Assembly: GCF_018691265.1 (NCBI RefSeq)
Contig: NW_024881322.1
Location: forward strand, 4,216,001 to 4,280,000
Length of the DNA: 64,000 nucleotides
Direction of reading: 5' to 3'
From: Tyto alba
Taxonomy: Eukaryota; Chordata; Aves; Strigiformes; Tytonidae
A program made the translations under genes and the position numbers. Positions within the stretch are counted from its first letter, which is position 1, and each line of letters starts with the position of its first letter. Below the pieces are notes generated by a model. The model searched no databases and was not told the DNA's origin. It saw only the letters and a list, made by a program, of their open reading frames with translations. Below, in pieces: positions 12,501 through 22,545 of this stretch.

Positions 12501-13188
12501 TTAAACTATAAGCAAATGACTAATCTACTGTGAAGCAAAACACTCTCTTCCTCACTGTGGCCACACAAGCAGATCTCAGACCGAGCCCGTCCTTCCTTGT
12601 GACCGTGTGCTCAAAAAACACATGTAACTGGGATTATTTTGCTCGCATACTTGCATGCCAGAGATTAGTGCACAGGGCTCACACACAGCTTTTGTCAGAG
12701 AGCAAGCACAGTGGCAAGCCCACCTTCTCTGAGCAGGAATGGTTTGGGAGGCTGTCCCAAACCCTTGCGGGATGAGGTATCTCAGGGCCACCTCGGTCCA
12801 CCATCTGCTCCGTGTCCTTGTCTTTTCTCGCGGCCGTCCTGGGCATCCTCTTGCTCTATGGTTGCTAGCAGGGTGAGAACAGGGAGCTCTGAAGAAACTG
12901 TGCCCCTGCTTTCCATCCCAGTATCCATACTGGGACACGGGGATGCCTGGAAGGAAACCCCAGAGCCAGGCAGTGGCACAGAGCGGGAAAGTAGTATGAG
13001 ACTCGAAGAGAATGAAATTATCGGGGAATTCCATGGAATTACTGAAGTTCTTACATGTATCTCGACATATGGTCTTGTTTTCCAAAATCTTATACCTAGC
13101 CCAAATTTGGGAAGATTTTCACAGGAGCAGCAGAAGGCACACCCCAAAGGCCTCTTGCACCTGCCAAATTTCACAACTCTGCTCCAAA

Positions 13189-13222
13189 CCATGGGAAAAT
13201 AGAGCTCAGAAAGGTCACTGAT
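13189..13222 (-). repeat. Possible MIR-like fragment, reverse orientation
   Basis: The + strand reads GGGAAAATAGAGCTCAGAAA and then a GGTCACTGA word. This resembles the reverse complement of the MIR core (GGGGAAACTGAGGCTCAGAGAGGTTAAGTGA type). It is only about 35 bp long and could be coincidental. A second, longer match in the same orientation lies about 100 bp downstream. Confidence 0.35.
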
Positions 13223-13325
13223 ATTTTTAGCCTTATTTCGTAAGGAAATATAGCTATGCAATCATGCTGCCGCTCGCTCCCTTTGCATTCCCCGCTATTA
13301 CATTGGAATCGTTGGCCCCCCTCAG

Positions 13326-13420
13326 CCAAATTTGACAGAGGAGCAAAAGGCACAAAGATGTTAAGTTCCTACAAGCTTCATGAAAACAGGATCTGGGCGA
13401 AGCAGAGATCCCAGTAACGC
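13326..13420 (-). repeat. MIR-like SINE core, reverse orientation
   Basis: Ordered words match a reversed MIR core: TTTGACAGAGGAGCAAAAGG, then CACAAAGATGTTAAG, then a CTGGGCGAAGCAGAG-like word. The MIR counterparts are TTTACAGATGAGGAAACTGAGG, CACAGAGAGGTTAAG and AGAGCTGGGATT. The spacing between words is preserved. Sequence divergence is high, consistent with great age. Confidence 0.5.
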
Positions 13421-15803
13421 CAGCAATGAGAGCAAAGTAGCAGGCGCTCAGCCTTCACTGGATAACAGATGAAATATCCTTCCTCTGCTTTGGCAATAGG
13501 TTCCCTCCAGGATATAGGGGATATACTTTGGTTGCATCATGTGTTAGCCCCTCATAGTCTCTGGGGCAAGAGCTGATGGGCTCATGGGGAAGGGTCAGCG
13601 GATCTTTGTTCACCTTATGAGGTGTAGCAGCTGGAAGAGTCCCTACAGCGGTGCCCTCAGCGCAGCTTTGCAGATGGTGTTGAGGTGATCTCTTCTTGCC
13701 TGGTGATGGTGTTATCTGGGTGCAGTCAAATATTTGGGTGAGTCTGTGTTAAATAAAATGCCTTCTGTCATCTCTAGAGCCTGAGGATTTTGCTAGAATA
13801 TTAGCCATTATTTTAAAAGGGATGCCTGATATTCGAGTAAAAATTTATTTGCATCCCTCTGTGTAAATATGGGCTAATTACTTTCTCACTTTAACTTTAA
13901 TGACCTCTCAGATTTTATGTGGCATATAACATCTTGAGAGGACGTAAAAGATGTCACACAGATATGAGGCTATTAAGGCAAAGATTTATTGGTAACATTT
14001 GAAGGAAGGATGTTTGGTGCCTGAAAGCAAGGCCCCTAGAGATCCCAAATCAGCAGCAGCCCAAAGACGGCGGGACTCTGCCCTTGGCCCCCGGGGACGA
14101 GCCAGGCTCACACCTCTGCCCCTCGTCCCCGAGGGGCGACCTGAGTGCTGCTGGGGGGGCCACGTGTCGAGGTGGAAAATAACCACAGGCCCACCTCCGC
14201 GGGGTGTGCGGTGCCTCGAAACCGGGAGTAAAGAGAGCTCTGCAACGACGAGGAGCCTTTAACAGAGCAACAGGCAGGTCAACAAACAGGAGGAGGAAGA
14301 ACTCGGGAGGCATCTGTGTGTCGAGCTGGTCCGGGCTGGCTGATGCAAATGCCCGTGGGGCTCTGCCAGGATGTTCTAGGGTATTAAATTGCAAATTACC
14401 GGACTAGTTAAGCTCACAGGCCGGATGTGGGCATGGGTCACCTGCCTCGTCAACATCTTCTGGTCCTCAGATGTATTTGCTTTATGCTTGGCTCTGCTCA
14501 AGCCAGCATTTTTTTGCTCAGATGCAGGTCATCAGGTGATGCTGATCTGTGATATCCTTTCTTTGTTACTGTTGTATCCCCCAGCATCTGTTACCCACAA
14601 GCATCATCAGCAGTGATATTAGGTTTTCTTCTAAGAAGTTATGAAAAATATTACCTGTAATGGAGACAAAACAAATGATCCCTGAAGCGGTCTGCATGCA
14701 ACGCACATAAGAGGACTCCTATTCACAATTTATTTTAAGATGTAGACATTAAGCAGCTTGTAGTAGCTTAATTTAATTTAATATTAACGCACTGATTTCA
14801 TGCCATTCTATTTTCTAAGCCAATGTCACACAGTACCAAGTCTAAGGCTTTTTATCTCTTTCAGCATTTATCGTCTCGTCAAAAGCATCCGGTTGGTTTA
14901 AGAAAATACATTTTATATAAACCAGTGTGGATTGGCATCATTTTTAGTCACCTCCTTTAGTTCTTAGAGCACTCTGCCAGCTGTTGCATTATTTGGCCTG
15001 TATCTTATCTCACTTTATTAGTTTGAATCTTAACCCTGTCTTGCAACAGAGCCCCGAAGCCGTTAATGCGAGAGTCTTGTCAGCTTATATAGAAATGACT
15101 TGGATAATTTCCATTCTTGTAGTTTCCTTGGTTTATTCCACTCCTAATCCAAAAGTGAATGACAAATTTTGAAATATCCCCTGGAATTAAAATTAACTTT
15201 ATAACTGTATTTTGATTTAATCGAAAGATTTTCAATAAAAGAATGGATCTGTGATGTTTTAATAAGACCTGAACACTTCGCTTAAACAAAGAAAAGCATA
15301 TTTTTTTTCAAAATCAGCACACAGGGCATTTTAATTTGTCTAAAAAGACAATCTCTAATAGAAAAATGTTTGACCAGGACGTTTTTGATCAGGTCTGCAT
15401 AGGATGAGTGAGGAGAAGATACACAGTGGTGCTTCCTAAATTATTACCTACCCAAGTCTGATGCCATACGAAGCCCTGGCACCTGGCGCGGTGCCCGCTG
15501 GCTCTTTTCCCGGTTTGGTTGCAGTAAGTCCCACCAAAAGAGAAGACCAGGCTGCTGTGTGTGCTTTCCCTGCGAGCAACTGATAGAGCTGTGCAGGTCT
15601 GCCCGCCTACCTGGTGCTCAGAGGAAAGAGAAAGGTCATTTCGAGGGGATTAATGATAAGCAGGAAAAGCGATGAGCCTGCACACCTGGTGGTGGTCATA
15701 ACAACCCGGGAAGTGTCAGTCTTTCTGTCCAAAGGGGAAGAGGGGAAAAATGGTGATTTGGTTTTTCTGAGTTAGCCTCAGTTTATACCACTTTTTCTTA
15801 CAG
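13421..15803. other. Intergenic DNA with a CpG-rich patch and AT-rich blocks
   Basis: Positions 14,050-14,260 form a minor CpG-rich patch. Flanking AT-rich blocks (13,830-13,960, 14,740-14,950 and 15,090-15,330) are rich in TAAT, ATTA and TTAAT words and look like candidate conserved non-coding sequence. No gene is recognised. Confidence 0.45.
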
Positions 15804-15937
15804 CCCCAGAAGAAATAAATCAACTTTTTAATTTGATCCGTAGCAGTCTACACCTAAGTCCAGCAGCCAGGACTCAGCCGCCTGCGTTGCCTGTGACGGC
15901 AGCAGCAGTACGTTGGAGATGGTGACGTCTCAGAGAG
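15804..15937 (+). other. Exon-like segment with strong acceptor
   Basis: An excellent pyrimidine-rich acceptor (CCACTTTTTCTTACAG) ends at 15,803, and the donor AGAG|GTAAAG follows at 15,938. All three forward frames contain a stop codon, though the best is open for about 40 codons. If real, it is non-coding or 5' UTR sequence. It sits about 590 bp upstream of the candidate exon at 16,523-16,708 in the same orientation. Confidence 0.2.
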
Positions 15938-15993
15938 GTAAAGAGATCTCAACAGAGCAACATCTGTGTTCAGGTATCAGCTATTCATCAAGG

Positions 15994-16009
15994 AAAAAAA
16001 AAAAAAAAA
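15994..16009 (+). repeat. Poly(A) run, 16 bases
   Basis: Sixteen A residues follow an AAGG word. There is no recognisable retrotransposed body upstream, so I treat this as a simple homopolymer and not as a SINE or pseudogene tail. Confidence 0.9.
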
Positions 16010-16522
16010 TCTTAGGAAACCCTGGTTTACCCTCCCCAGCCAAAGGGTAACAGTTTTTGTTGCCATAGCTCATGCTGCCTCCGTGGAAGGCTGGAATACT
16101 TTTGAGGAGCATCCCTGGACCAGACGTAGTAGCCCCAAGTCCTGATGACCTCTTCCTCAGTTGGTGGCTTGTGCCCCCGACAGCCACATCCTCAGTGTGA
16201 GTGGGGATTACCTTTTACAATCCGATATCATGAATGGAGAGTACTTAATCAGGCTTTTTTGTGGCTGTTGTTCTTATGATAGAGGAAAATATTCTCCCAT
16301 CATGTGTTTATTAACGTTTTGTGTGGAGGTAGCATGTCTTGATCTGTGTCTCCATTACAGCCAGATGCAAACACTACTGTTTTCTGTTCTTGCTGTATAA
16401 ACCAGACCTCTAAGTAAGGGAGGAGAAATCCCTGCGTGTACTGTGGAAGATTTCTGATTATTTTTTCTTCAAAGCTGCCTGTATTTCACCGTGTGTCTAT
16501 TGTATTATCGCCTGACCTATAG

Positions 16523-16708
16523 GCCAGATACTTCGTCTCCCTGACAACAGACAACATCCAGCGTGGAGTATCCCACTGCCACCAGATGCTGCGGGAATCT
16601 CGGCCCGGAGCGGGGGGCGAGGAGAGGAGCCCGCTCGCAGGGTGCCTGCAGGGCCAGGGAGGCGGTCGGTAGCCAGCCTGCCTTCATCCCTGCTGTGCGC
16701 ACCCCCAG
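16523..16708 (+). other. Exon-like segment with consensus donor
   Basis: The donor ACCCCCAG|GTAAGTCTG at 16,709 is close to the optimum. An acceptor-like CCTATAG ends at 16,522, with a moderate pyrimidine tract before it. The frame whose codons start at 16,525 is open for 61 codons to the donor, leaving one base over (phase 1). The encoded stretch is proline-, arginine- and glycine-rich (QILRLPDNRQHPAWS at its start) and contains no methionine. The segment is GC- and CpG-rich relative to its flanks. It is phase-compatible with candidate exons at 20,706, 22,416 and 25,650. No homology is recognised. Confidence 0.25.
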
Positions 16709-18013
16709 GTAAGTCTGAAAAGCCACAGACCACAACAAAATTCACTTTTCTGCTTTTCAGAAATTGTAGAAACTCGGTGCAATGGAATAATTAACGCGGC
16801 TGATTAAAAGCGAAGATTACACATTAACAAAGGAAGATAAGCATTTCATTTCCAGCCTTATTGCGTTTCAGACTTTGAATATTGGTTCCAAAGGTGGCTG
16901 CAGACTTATTTGCCTTTCTATATATGTATGTATGTAATATACATGTGTACGATTACAATCTCCTGCCCTGCTTTAATAATATACTTAATTGCTTTCTGGC
17001 CCCACCTCAAGCTGCCTAAATTCATTTCGCAGGGAAAAGATTATTTGCTGTTGGCCTTTAGCAAATAAATTGCCTGCCATCCTTAATCTGGGTAATAAAA
17101 GGTACTGCAGCAGCCTGCTCGTAGTTCTGCACGTTGCATCTGCTTCCACACAAAGTATTACTGACAGCTATTTTCCTGGTGCCATCCCCAGCAAATGGAG
17201 TGAGTATGTAATGTAAAATGTAAACCCAACAGATTTGCTGAGAGTCAGATTCCTTGTCTTCCATCACTCTTGCTGTGACACTAAGTAAATTATTTGCATA
17301 TGACATTTGCATTACATATTACATCTACTGTGCTATCTTTTTAAATGCCATGCATTATAATAAATGATAAATATACAGGTGCAATACTTTGATCAACTCA
17401 CATGTTTGCATATACACATACTTACACAGGAAAGCACTCGTGTGCATGCAACGTGCACCCCTACATCCACGCAGCTGCAAACACAGAAACCACGGCTACT
17501 GTTTGCACTGTTCATGTCAGTAGGCTTCTCCCCCAAAGTATTATACAGCAGGACACAAATTGGAAAGGCAAGAAGACACACAAAAAAGGAAGAGCGACCA
17601 GTTTTCAGGTAGATGTTTTTTCCATCCAAGAAGGAGTCACTGATGTGATAGCTTTCATTACAGGAGGGCAGCAGGAGGCAGGATTAACCAAGGGCGGGGG
17701 AACATGCAGCCCTTCACTCTTATTGCTTTCGTGTGGGGGACTTTGAGGGTGTAAAAGGTCCACAAGGGTACAAACATCACGGCCAGGCAATTCCCAGAAC
17801 ATCAGGTGTGAGGCTGCAAAGATGAGAAGCACGTCATGTCCTTTAAAAGTAATCCAGTGAGAAGAAGGAGCTCCTGAAGACACCATAATCTCCTCCTTAG
17901 GGTGCACGCTGCACACCTCTGCTTAAATGTTTATGTTATGTGTGCAGCTATGTGTGTCTTTGGGGGAAGAATACAGGACAGTGAAAGCATCCACACTGCT
18001 TTTATTTTCTCTC

Positions 18014-18049
<36 letters not shown>

Positions 18050-20705
18050 GGAGGAAGGGGTGGGAGGCAACATTTTTTCTCAGGTAAATATCAAACGTGT
18101 TCCCCATTCAACTTACCAGAAAATAAGGACAATGCCAACAAATGTCAGTGCAAATTTTGACATAGCCTCCTTTTGTACTGGTTTTGTTCAGCTCCCCATC
18201 AAATGAGCAGCCAGAAAGGGCATGAAATCGTGATAGGCAGGACACGGTCGGGACTGGGACACAACGTGCAGCAGAGAAAATTGATCAAGGTCAGTCCCCA
18301 AAGCTGGCAGAAACAGAGAAGTACCACATAGATCATGTATGGGCTTGGTCCTCAATGTACTTCACTACTGATCCTCATTTAAATCCAGGCAGATAGGAAA
18401 ACATATGGGGTATTGCCGGCCTGCCTGGTTTAATGATGGTAAAATATCATTCCTCACTCAAGCAGTGGGGGGTGCGCAGCTTCTCAAAGGCAGGAGGTAA
18501 AGGCAGTAATTAAAGTAAATTGAAACACGCTGATGAGCTCAGGAACAGCAGGGCAAGAGGGGAGGTGCGTGCCTGGCAGGGGAGTGCTCCCTCAGCTCCT
18601 CAGGGGAGGGAAGAGCTGCACCCACCCCACTCCAGCCTGTTTTATCTCCCAGGCAGGAGCATCCTTTGCCCAGGATGTGAAGTAAGAGATTCCCTCTGTG
18701 GTTGCTCCCGAGCCTTCCTCATGTATGGGCTCTGTATTTGCTTTCTGGGTGCCTCCTGGGCACGGGCTGGGAAATTGAGGTGGTCATGCTGTTCCTTCTT
18801 CACCCATTCTTCTTTCCAAGATGGGCCAAGCGATGCTCGGCTGCATCCCCACTGCGCCTGCGCCGTGGTCATTTGGTCATGTCAGGAGCTGGTCCCGGAC
18901 AGCCTGGAGCTGCCGGTGTACTTGTGGGCACGTCCAGCAGCACCATCCCCACGGCTGAGCAGGCATCGAAAGGAAAAGAGTGAGAATTTCCATGTACAGG
19001 GCAACGCTGTGCATGACACAATAGCCTCTGACAGAGCATCCCACTGATGCGGGTCTTCTGCTTGTACCTCCATTGACCTGTTGTGAGATGCCTCAGGTAG
19101 ATCAACATGGCTAGTGCTGCACTGCTGGGCAAATAAGGCAGGCAGAAGTAGGAAACAGCTTCTGCAGGAGGATGGGCTGGACAGGCTGGGATGTATTGGC
19201 CTAGAAGTGAGATGGCTGCAGGACAAGGGTGAGTATGCGAGAGGTCTGTGAAAGAAAAGGAAACAGGAAGGAACTTTAATTTTTTATCACCAGACTTAAA
19301 GTCGTAATGTAAATTTATTAGGCAGCAGGTTTAAAAGAAGCGGGGGAAACAAACAAACAAACAAAAGGTATTTTGGCACCTAGTTGAGATTGTTGGCACA
19401 GGATGGTGTGGGTGCCGGCAGCTTTGTGAGGGGTCAGAAAACAGCCAGACAAATTCAAGAAAGCAAAATCCTCCAAGGGCTGCTAAACACATGGATGTCA
19501 CCTCGAGCAGGTGAAGTCCCCGAGCCACTGGGTGGGACTGCCCTGGGCAGACGTTGCATGCCTGCACTTCCCTTACACCCTCCCCAGACATCTGCTCCCG
19601 CCTGGCTGCCCAGGACGGCTGTTTTCTGTTCTTGCAGCCTGCTGTGCTGTTTTGACATTCCTCCCGAGTGAATCACCTCAGCCAGCTTCGCCTCCTGGAA
19701 TTAGACATTGCAAGGGCAGAAGCTGAAGGGATCTGGCGGGCTCAGCCCATCGGCCGAGCAGGGAATTTTCCCCCTAAACTGAGAGTCCCACGCTCAGGGA
19801 GGCCCCAGTGTGTTTGCACCCCTTACCACACATGAAGGCTGCAGTGGATGCTAATGAATGGGCTTGCTTTGTAGGTTGCAAGATACTCTAGAATACCTTG
19901 CACATGTTTGTCATGGGGCTCCTAACCTGCTCTGAGCCTTTTTTTCCCACTGCCGGAGTAAGGTGGACTCTGTTTTGCAATGCATTCTTTTGCTCCTTGT
20001 GAATATCATGAGCAGCAATGATTAATGGCAAATTAAAAAAAAAAAAATAATTAATTTCAGAGTTTCTTATCTGGCATCTCGATGCCATTTCATTATGCAT
20101 CTTGATGACACTTTAAAAAAAAAAGTTTTATGAAAACTTTCTGGCATTGCTGCAGCTTCCCATACCTGTAGCTCTGGGCTGAGAAACACCAAGGCTACAA
20201 GGAGCCCTGAGCTTGACTAAGCTCACAGGGACAGAAAAATAGAAAACTTCATAGCTTGGTGCTCAGACCTGCTGCCTGCTAACAGCAAGGAAGCTGGTTT
20301 TAATTTGAGAGGTGCAAATTAAAAAATGAGGGAACAAATTGCGAACAGAAACTAAACCACACAGGTGAAACTCCTAAAAATTAAAGTGTAGGAAAGGCAA
20401 GGCAAGGCAGTATGTGCTGTCTGGGAAGAGGCTCCCCAGAGTTTTTGCTGCAAGAGCCCCGGGTTGTTGCCCCCCCGGGAGGTCCCCGAGGATGCTTGCT
20501 TGCCTGCCAGGGTCTGGCTGGCTCATCAGGTGGCTTTAATTGTGCTGCACCTTGGATTTTCCCCCTTCCTTCCCCTCTTTCTCACAAAACGAGTCCCTCA
20601 GGACACATAAGGGGTCACCAACAGAGGCAAGCTGCCTTGGCAAGCCCGCGGGGAGCCCCGTGGCGTGGAGGTGGACGAGTGAATCTCTGGATTTTATCTT
20701 TCCAG
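16709..20705. other. Intergenic or intronic DNA, candidate conserved blocks
   Basis: The segment 16,745-17,110 is AT-rich and packed with AATTAA, AACAAAGG and AGATAAG words of the kind bound by homeodomain, SOX and GATA factors. Further on there is a (TA)n microsatellite at 18,019-18,047 and a mildly GC-rich stretch at 18.5-19.0 kb. No recognised gene or transposon is present. Confidence 0.45.
18019..18047. repeat. (TA)n microsatellite, about 14 units
   Basis: Uninterrupted alternating TA runs from 18,019 to 18,047 between a CTCTCTTT word and a CTGGAGG word. The reported length is likely polymorphic. Confidence 0.95.
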
Positions 20706-21330
20706 GTACAGAAGCCGTGTCTGGCCAAGGGCTAGCCGAGGCCATCATTTCAAAATCATGCGGGAAAGGTAAAGGTGCTGCCCGGCGTAGCCCTCGCCCG
20801 GGGCTCGGCTGCCTGCACGGGCTGTTGGCTCCGTGTCTGGGCTGGCAGAGCGGGGTGGGGGGGGGGCAGCGGGAGCTGGTGGAGGGGCTGTGTGCCCTCC
20901 CAGCAGGCAGAGGAGACCCAAGACATCACCGCTGGCTTGGGGAGGGGGAGAGGAAGAAGAGGCAGGCTCGCCGAGGCAACCCGCGTGAGGAGCGGCAGGG
21001 GGGGTGGGCTGGGGCGTACCCCCGCGCCGTCACACCGTCCCCGCTGTCACGCACGGGCTTGACTCGGACCCCTCGGGACCTCCCGTGGGAGGGGGGCTGA
21101 GGATACTGGAGGCATCGCTGGCCTACCTGCGCTGGGTAATTTGGGCGCTCTCGGCCAAAGGGGCAGGTGGAAGGGGCCGGATTTGTCCTTACCAGCTTCC
21201 CTGAGCCCGTGGGAGGCCTGGGGGCTGCTGGCAAGGCAGCCGTGCTTCGGGCACGCCGAGGGTTGCTGGGCTCCAGCTTTCAAGGGAGGATCATCTGCAC
21301 CACGTAGCGCCGGGGCTCAGCTTCAACTTT
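20640..21330. other. CpG-rich segment, possible weak CpG island
   Basis: About 700 bp have high GC content and frequent CpGs, with G-runs near 20,852-20,866. It is the second strongest CpG-rich segment in the window but lacks the extreme density of the 46.7 kb island. The candidate exon at 20,706-20,768 lies at its left edge. It could be a weak promoter, an alternative promoter for the candidate transcript, or a GC-rich isochore patch. Confidence 0.4.
20706..20768 (+). other. Exon-like segment, 63 bases
   Basis: The acceptor TTTTATCTTTCCAG ends at 20,705 and the donor GGGAAAG|GTAAAG begins at 20,769. Length is a multiple of three. With phase-1 entry, GT completes a codon and 20 codons follow (TEAVSGQGLAEAIISKSCGK), leaving one base, so exit is also phase 1. 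That matches the exit phase of 16,523-16,708 and the entry phase needed at 22,416 and 25,650. The peptide looks coding-like in composition, but I recognise no homologue. Confidence 0.25.
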
Positions 21331-22415
21331 AAAATCTTAAAATCTAAGAGAAGCGTTTTTTCCTTTAGTTTCTGTTGAAGGTGGGCTCAGATTGAAGCCT
21401 TGGCTGCACACTCCAGCTCAAAAATCAATACGTAAATGCAAATCCAGGATATCCAGGCTCCAGCATTTCCCAGAGCTGCAGCAGCATCCTGGGTGTAGGC
21501 ACCAGCAATGCTGGGAGTGTCTGGAGCCGGAGCTGGAGAGCCGCTTGCATCTTGGGTCTCTTTACTTAATTTATTCTTAATGGGAGCTGAAGTTGCCTGT
21601 GTATGTAAATCACTCTGATTATTGTAGTTTTACTACAGCACCATCTGCTTTCTTGGGACTCTGTGGCCATAAAGATAATTGTAGCCACGAGTGTGCATGT
21701 GTATATTTACACAGGGTGTATGGGTTAGGTATCCCCAGCTCTCTGCAGGCAGCAACTCTGCTGGAGACTATATAATAATCCAAGAAACTGAATTTGGAGG
21801 CAGTGCACCTCCGCAACACAGGGCAGCTGAGAGACCTGAATTGTTTCAAGACAGTGACTGGAGTATTCATTACAAGGAGTATCTGTTTCCCAACACCCTT
21901 TGCTCATAACAAAACCGCTTTTTGTGGCATCAGTAGCCTGACACTGGGAATTTTTCTGCCCCGAAAGCCTTCTATTTTAATGATTTTTAAAGTTACTGGC
22001 ATAAAAGAAGGGATGGGGGTATTCTTTCCCTCAATTTAGGACAGCTTTTTCTAGAGAAAAACTTGCTTCAGCCCAGGCAAGCGGGTTTCTGTTCCTGAAA
22101 CTGGTGTTCGCACCAGGACTGGAGCAGCAGTGGGTGACTGGTGGAAACACTGGGTGCACCCAGGGCTTAGAGCATCCTCAGCAGAGCAGGGCAACATCAA
22201 CCCTGGTGAGACGAGAGAGCCCCAGACTCCAGAGACAAAGCACAAAGACCTGCTGTTGGACAGTGGCATGAGAGGAGTAAAGGAATAAATTTGTTAAAAG
22301 AGCAACGTTTTTTATGTCTGGTGGAAATAACATTTCAGACCTGCAATAACACATAACATTAAACTGAGCGGGGTGTTTGAGCTGCTAATATATCTCATTG
22401 TCATGTTTCTTCTAG

Positions 22416-22545
22416 GTTTGCTTTGTGCTGAAGGGATGCTGTCAGAGAACTGAAGCCAAAACCTTCAGGTTTATAAAACAAAAGGGTCTTTTTAATATTT
22501 TTTTTTTTGTTATTTCAATAAAATAAAGTTTCTGTTGCTTTTTTA
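22416..22545 (+). other. Candidate terminal exon with poly(A) signal
   Basis: A GCTAAT branch-like word near 22,384 and the acceptor CATGTTTCTTCTAG ending at 22,415 precede the segment. With phase-1 entry it encodes 12 residues (GLLCAEGMLSEN, the first from a split codon) and then TGA at 22,451-22,453. Overlapping AATAAA hexamers follow at 22,517-22,522 and 22,522-22,527, and then a T- and GT-rich downstream element. This is the arrangement of a short last exon and cleavage site. The exact cleavage point, set here near 22,545, is a guess. It might instead be the 3' exon of a lncRNA. Confidence 0.25.

Larger units (their letters stand above)
3911..13185. other. Intergenic DNA, no recognised gene
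   Basis: This stretch mixes GC-rich segments (around 4.4-5.0, 9.1-9.5 and 10.9-11.5 kb) with AT-rich ones (6.10-6.16, 8.4-8.9 and 9.55-9.7 kb). An exon-like segment at 4,802-4,887 is listed separately. Open frames in the GC-rich parts overlap one another on both strands, which is typical of stop-poor non-coding DNA. I saw no recognisable transposon here apart from a possible ancient repeat word near 5,775-5,800. Confidence 0.55.
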
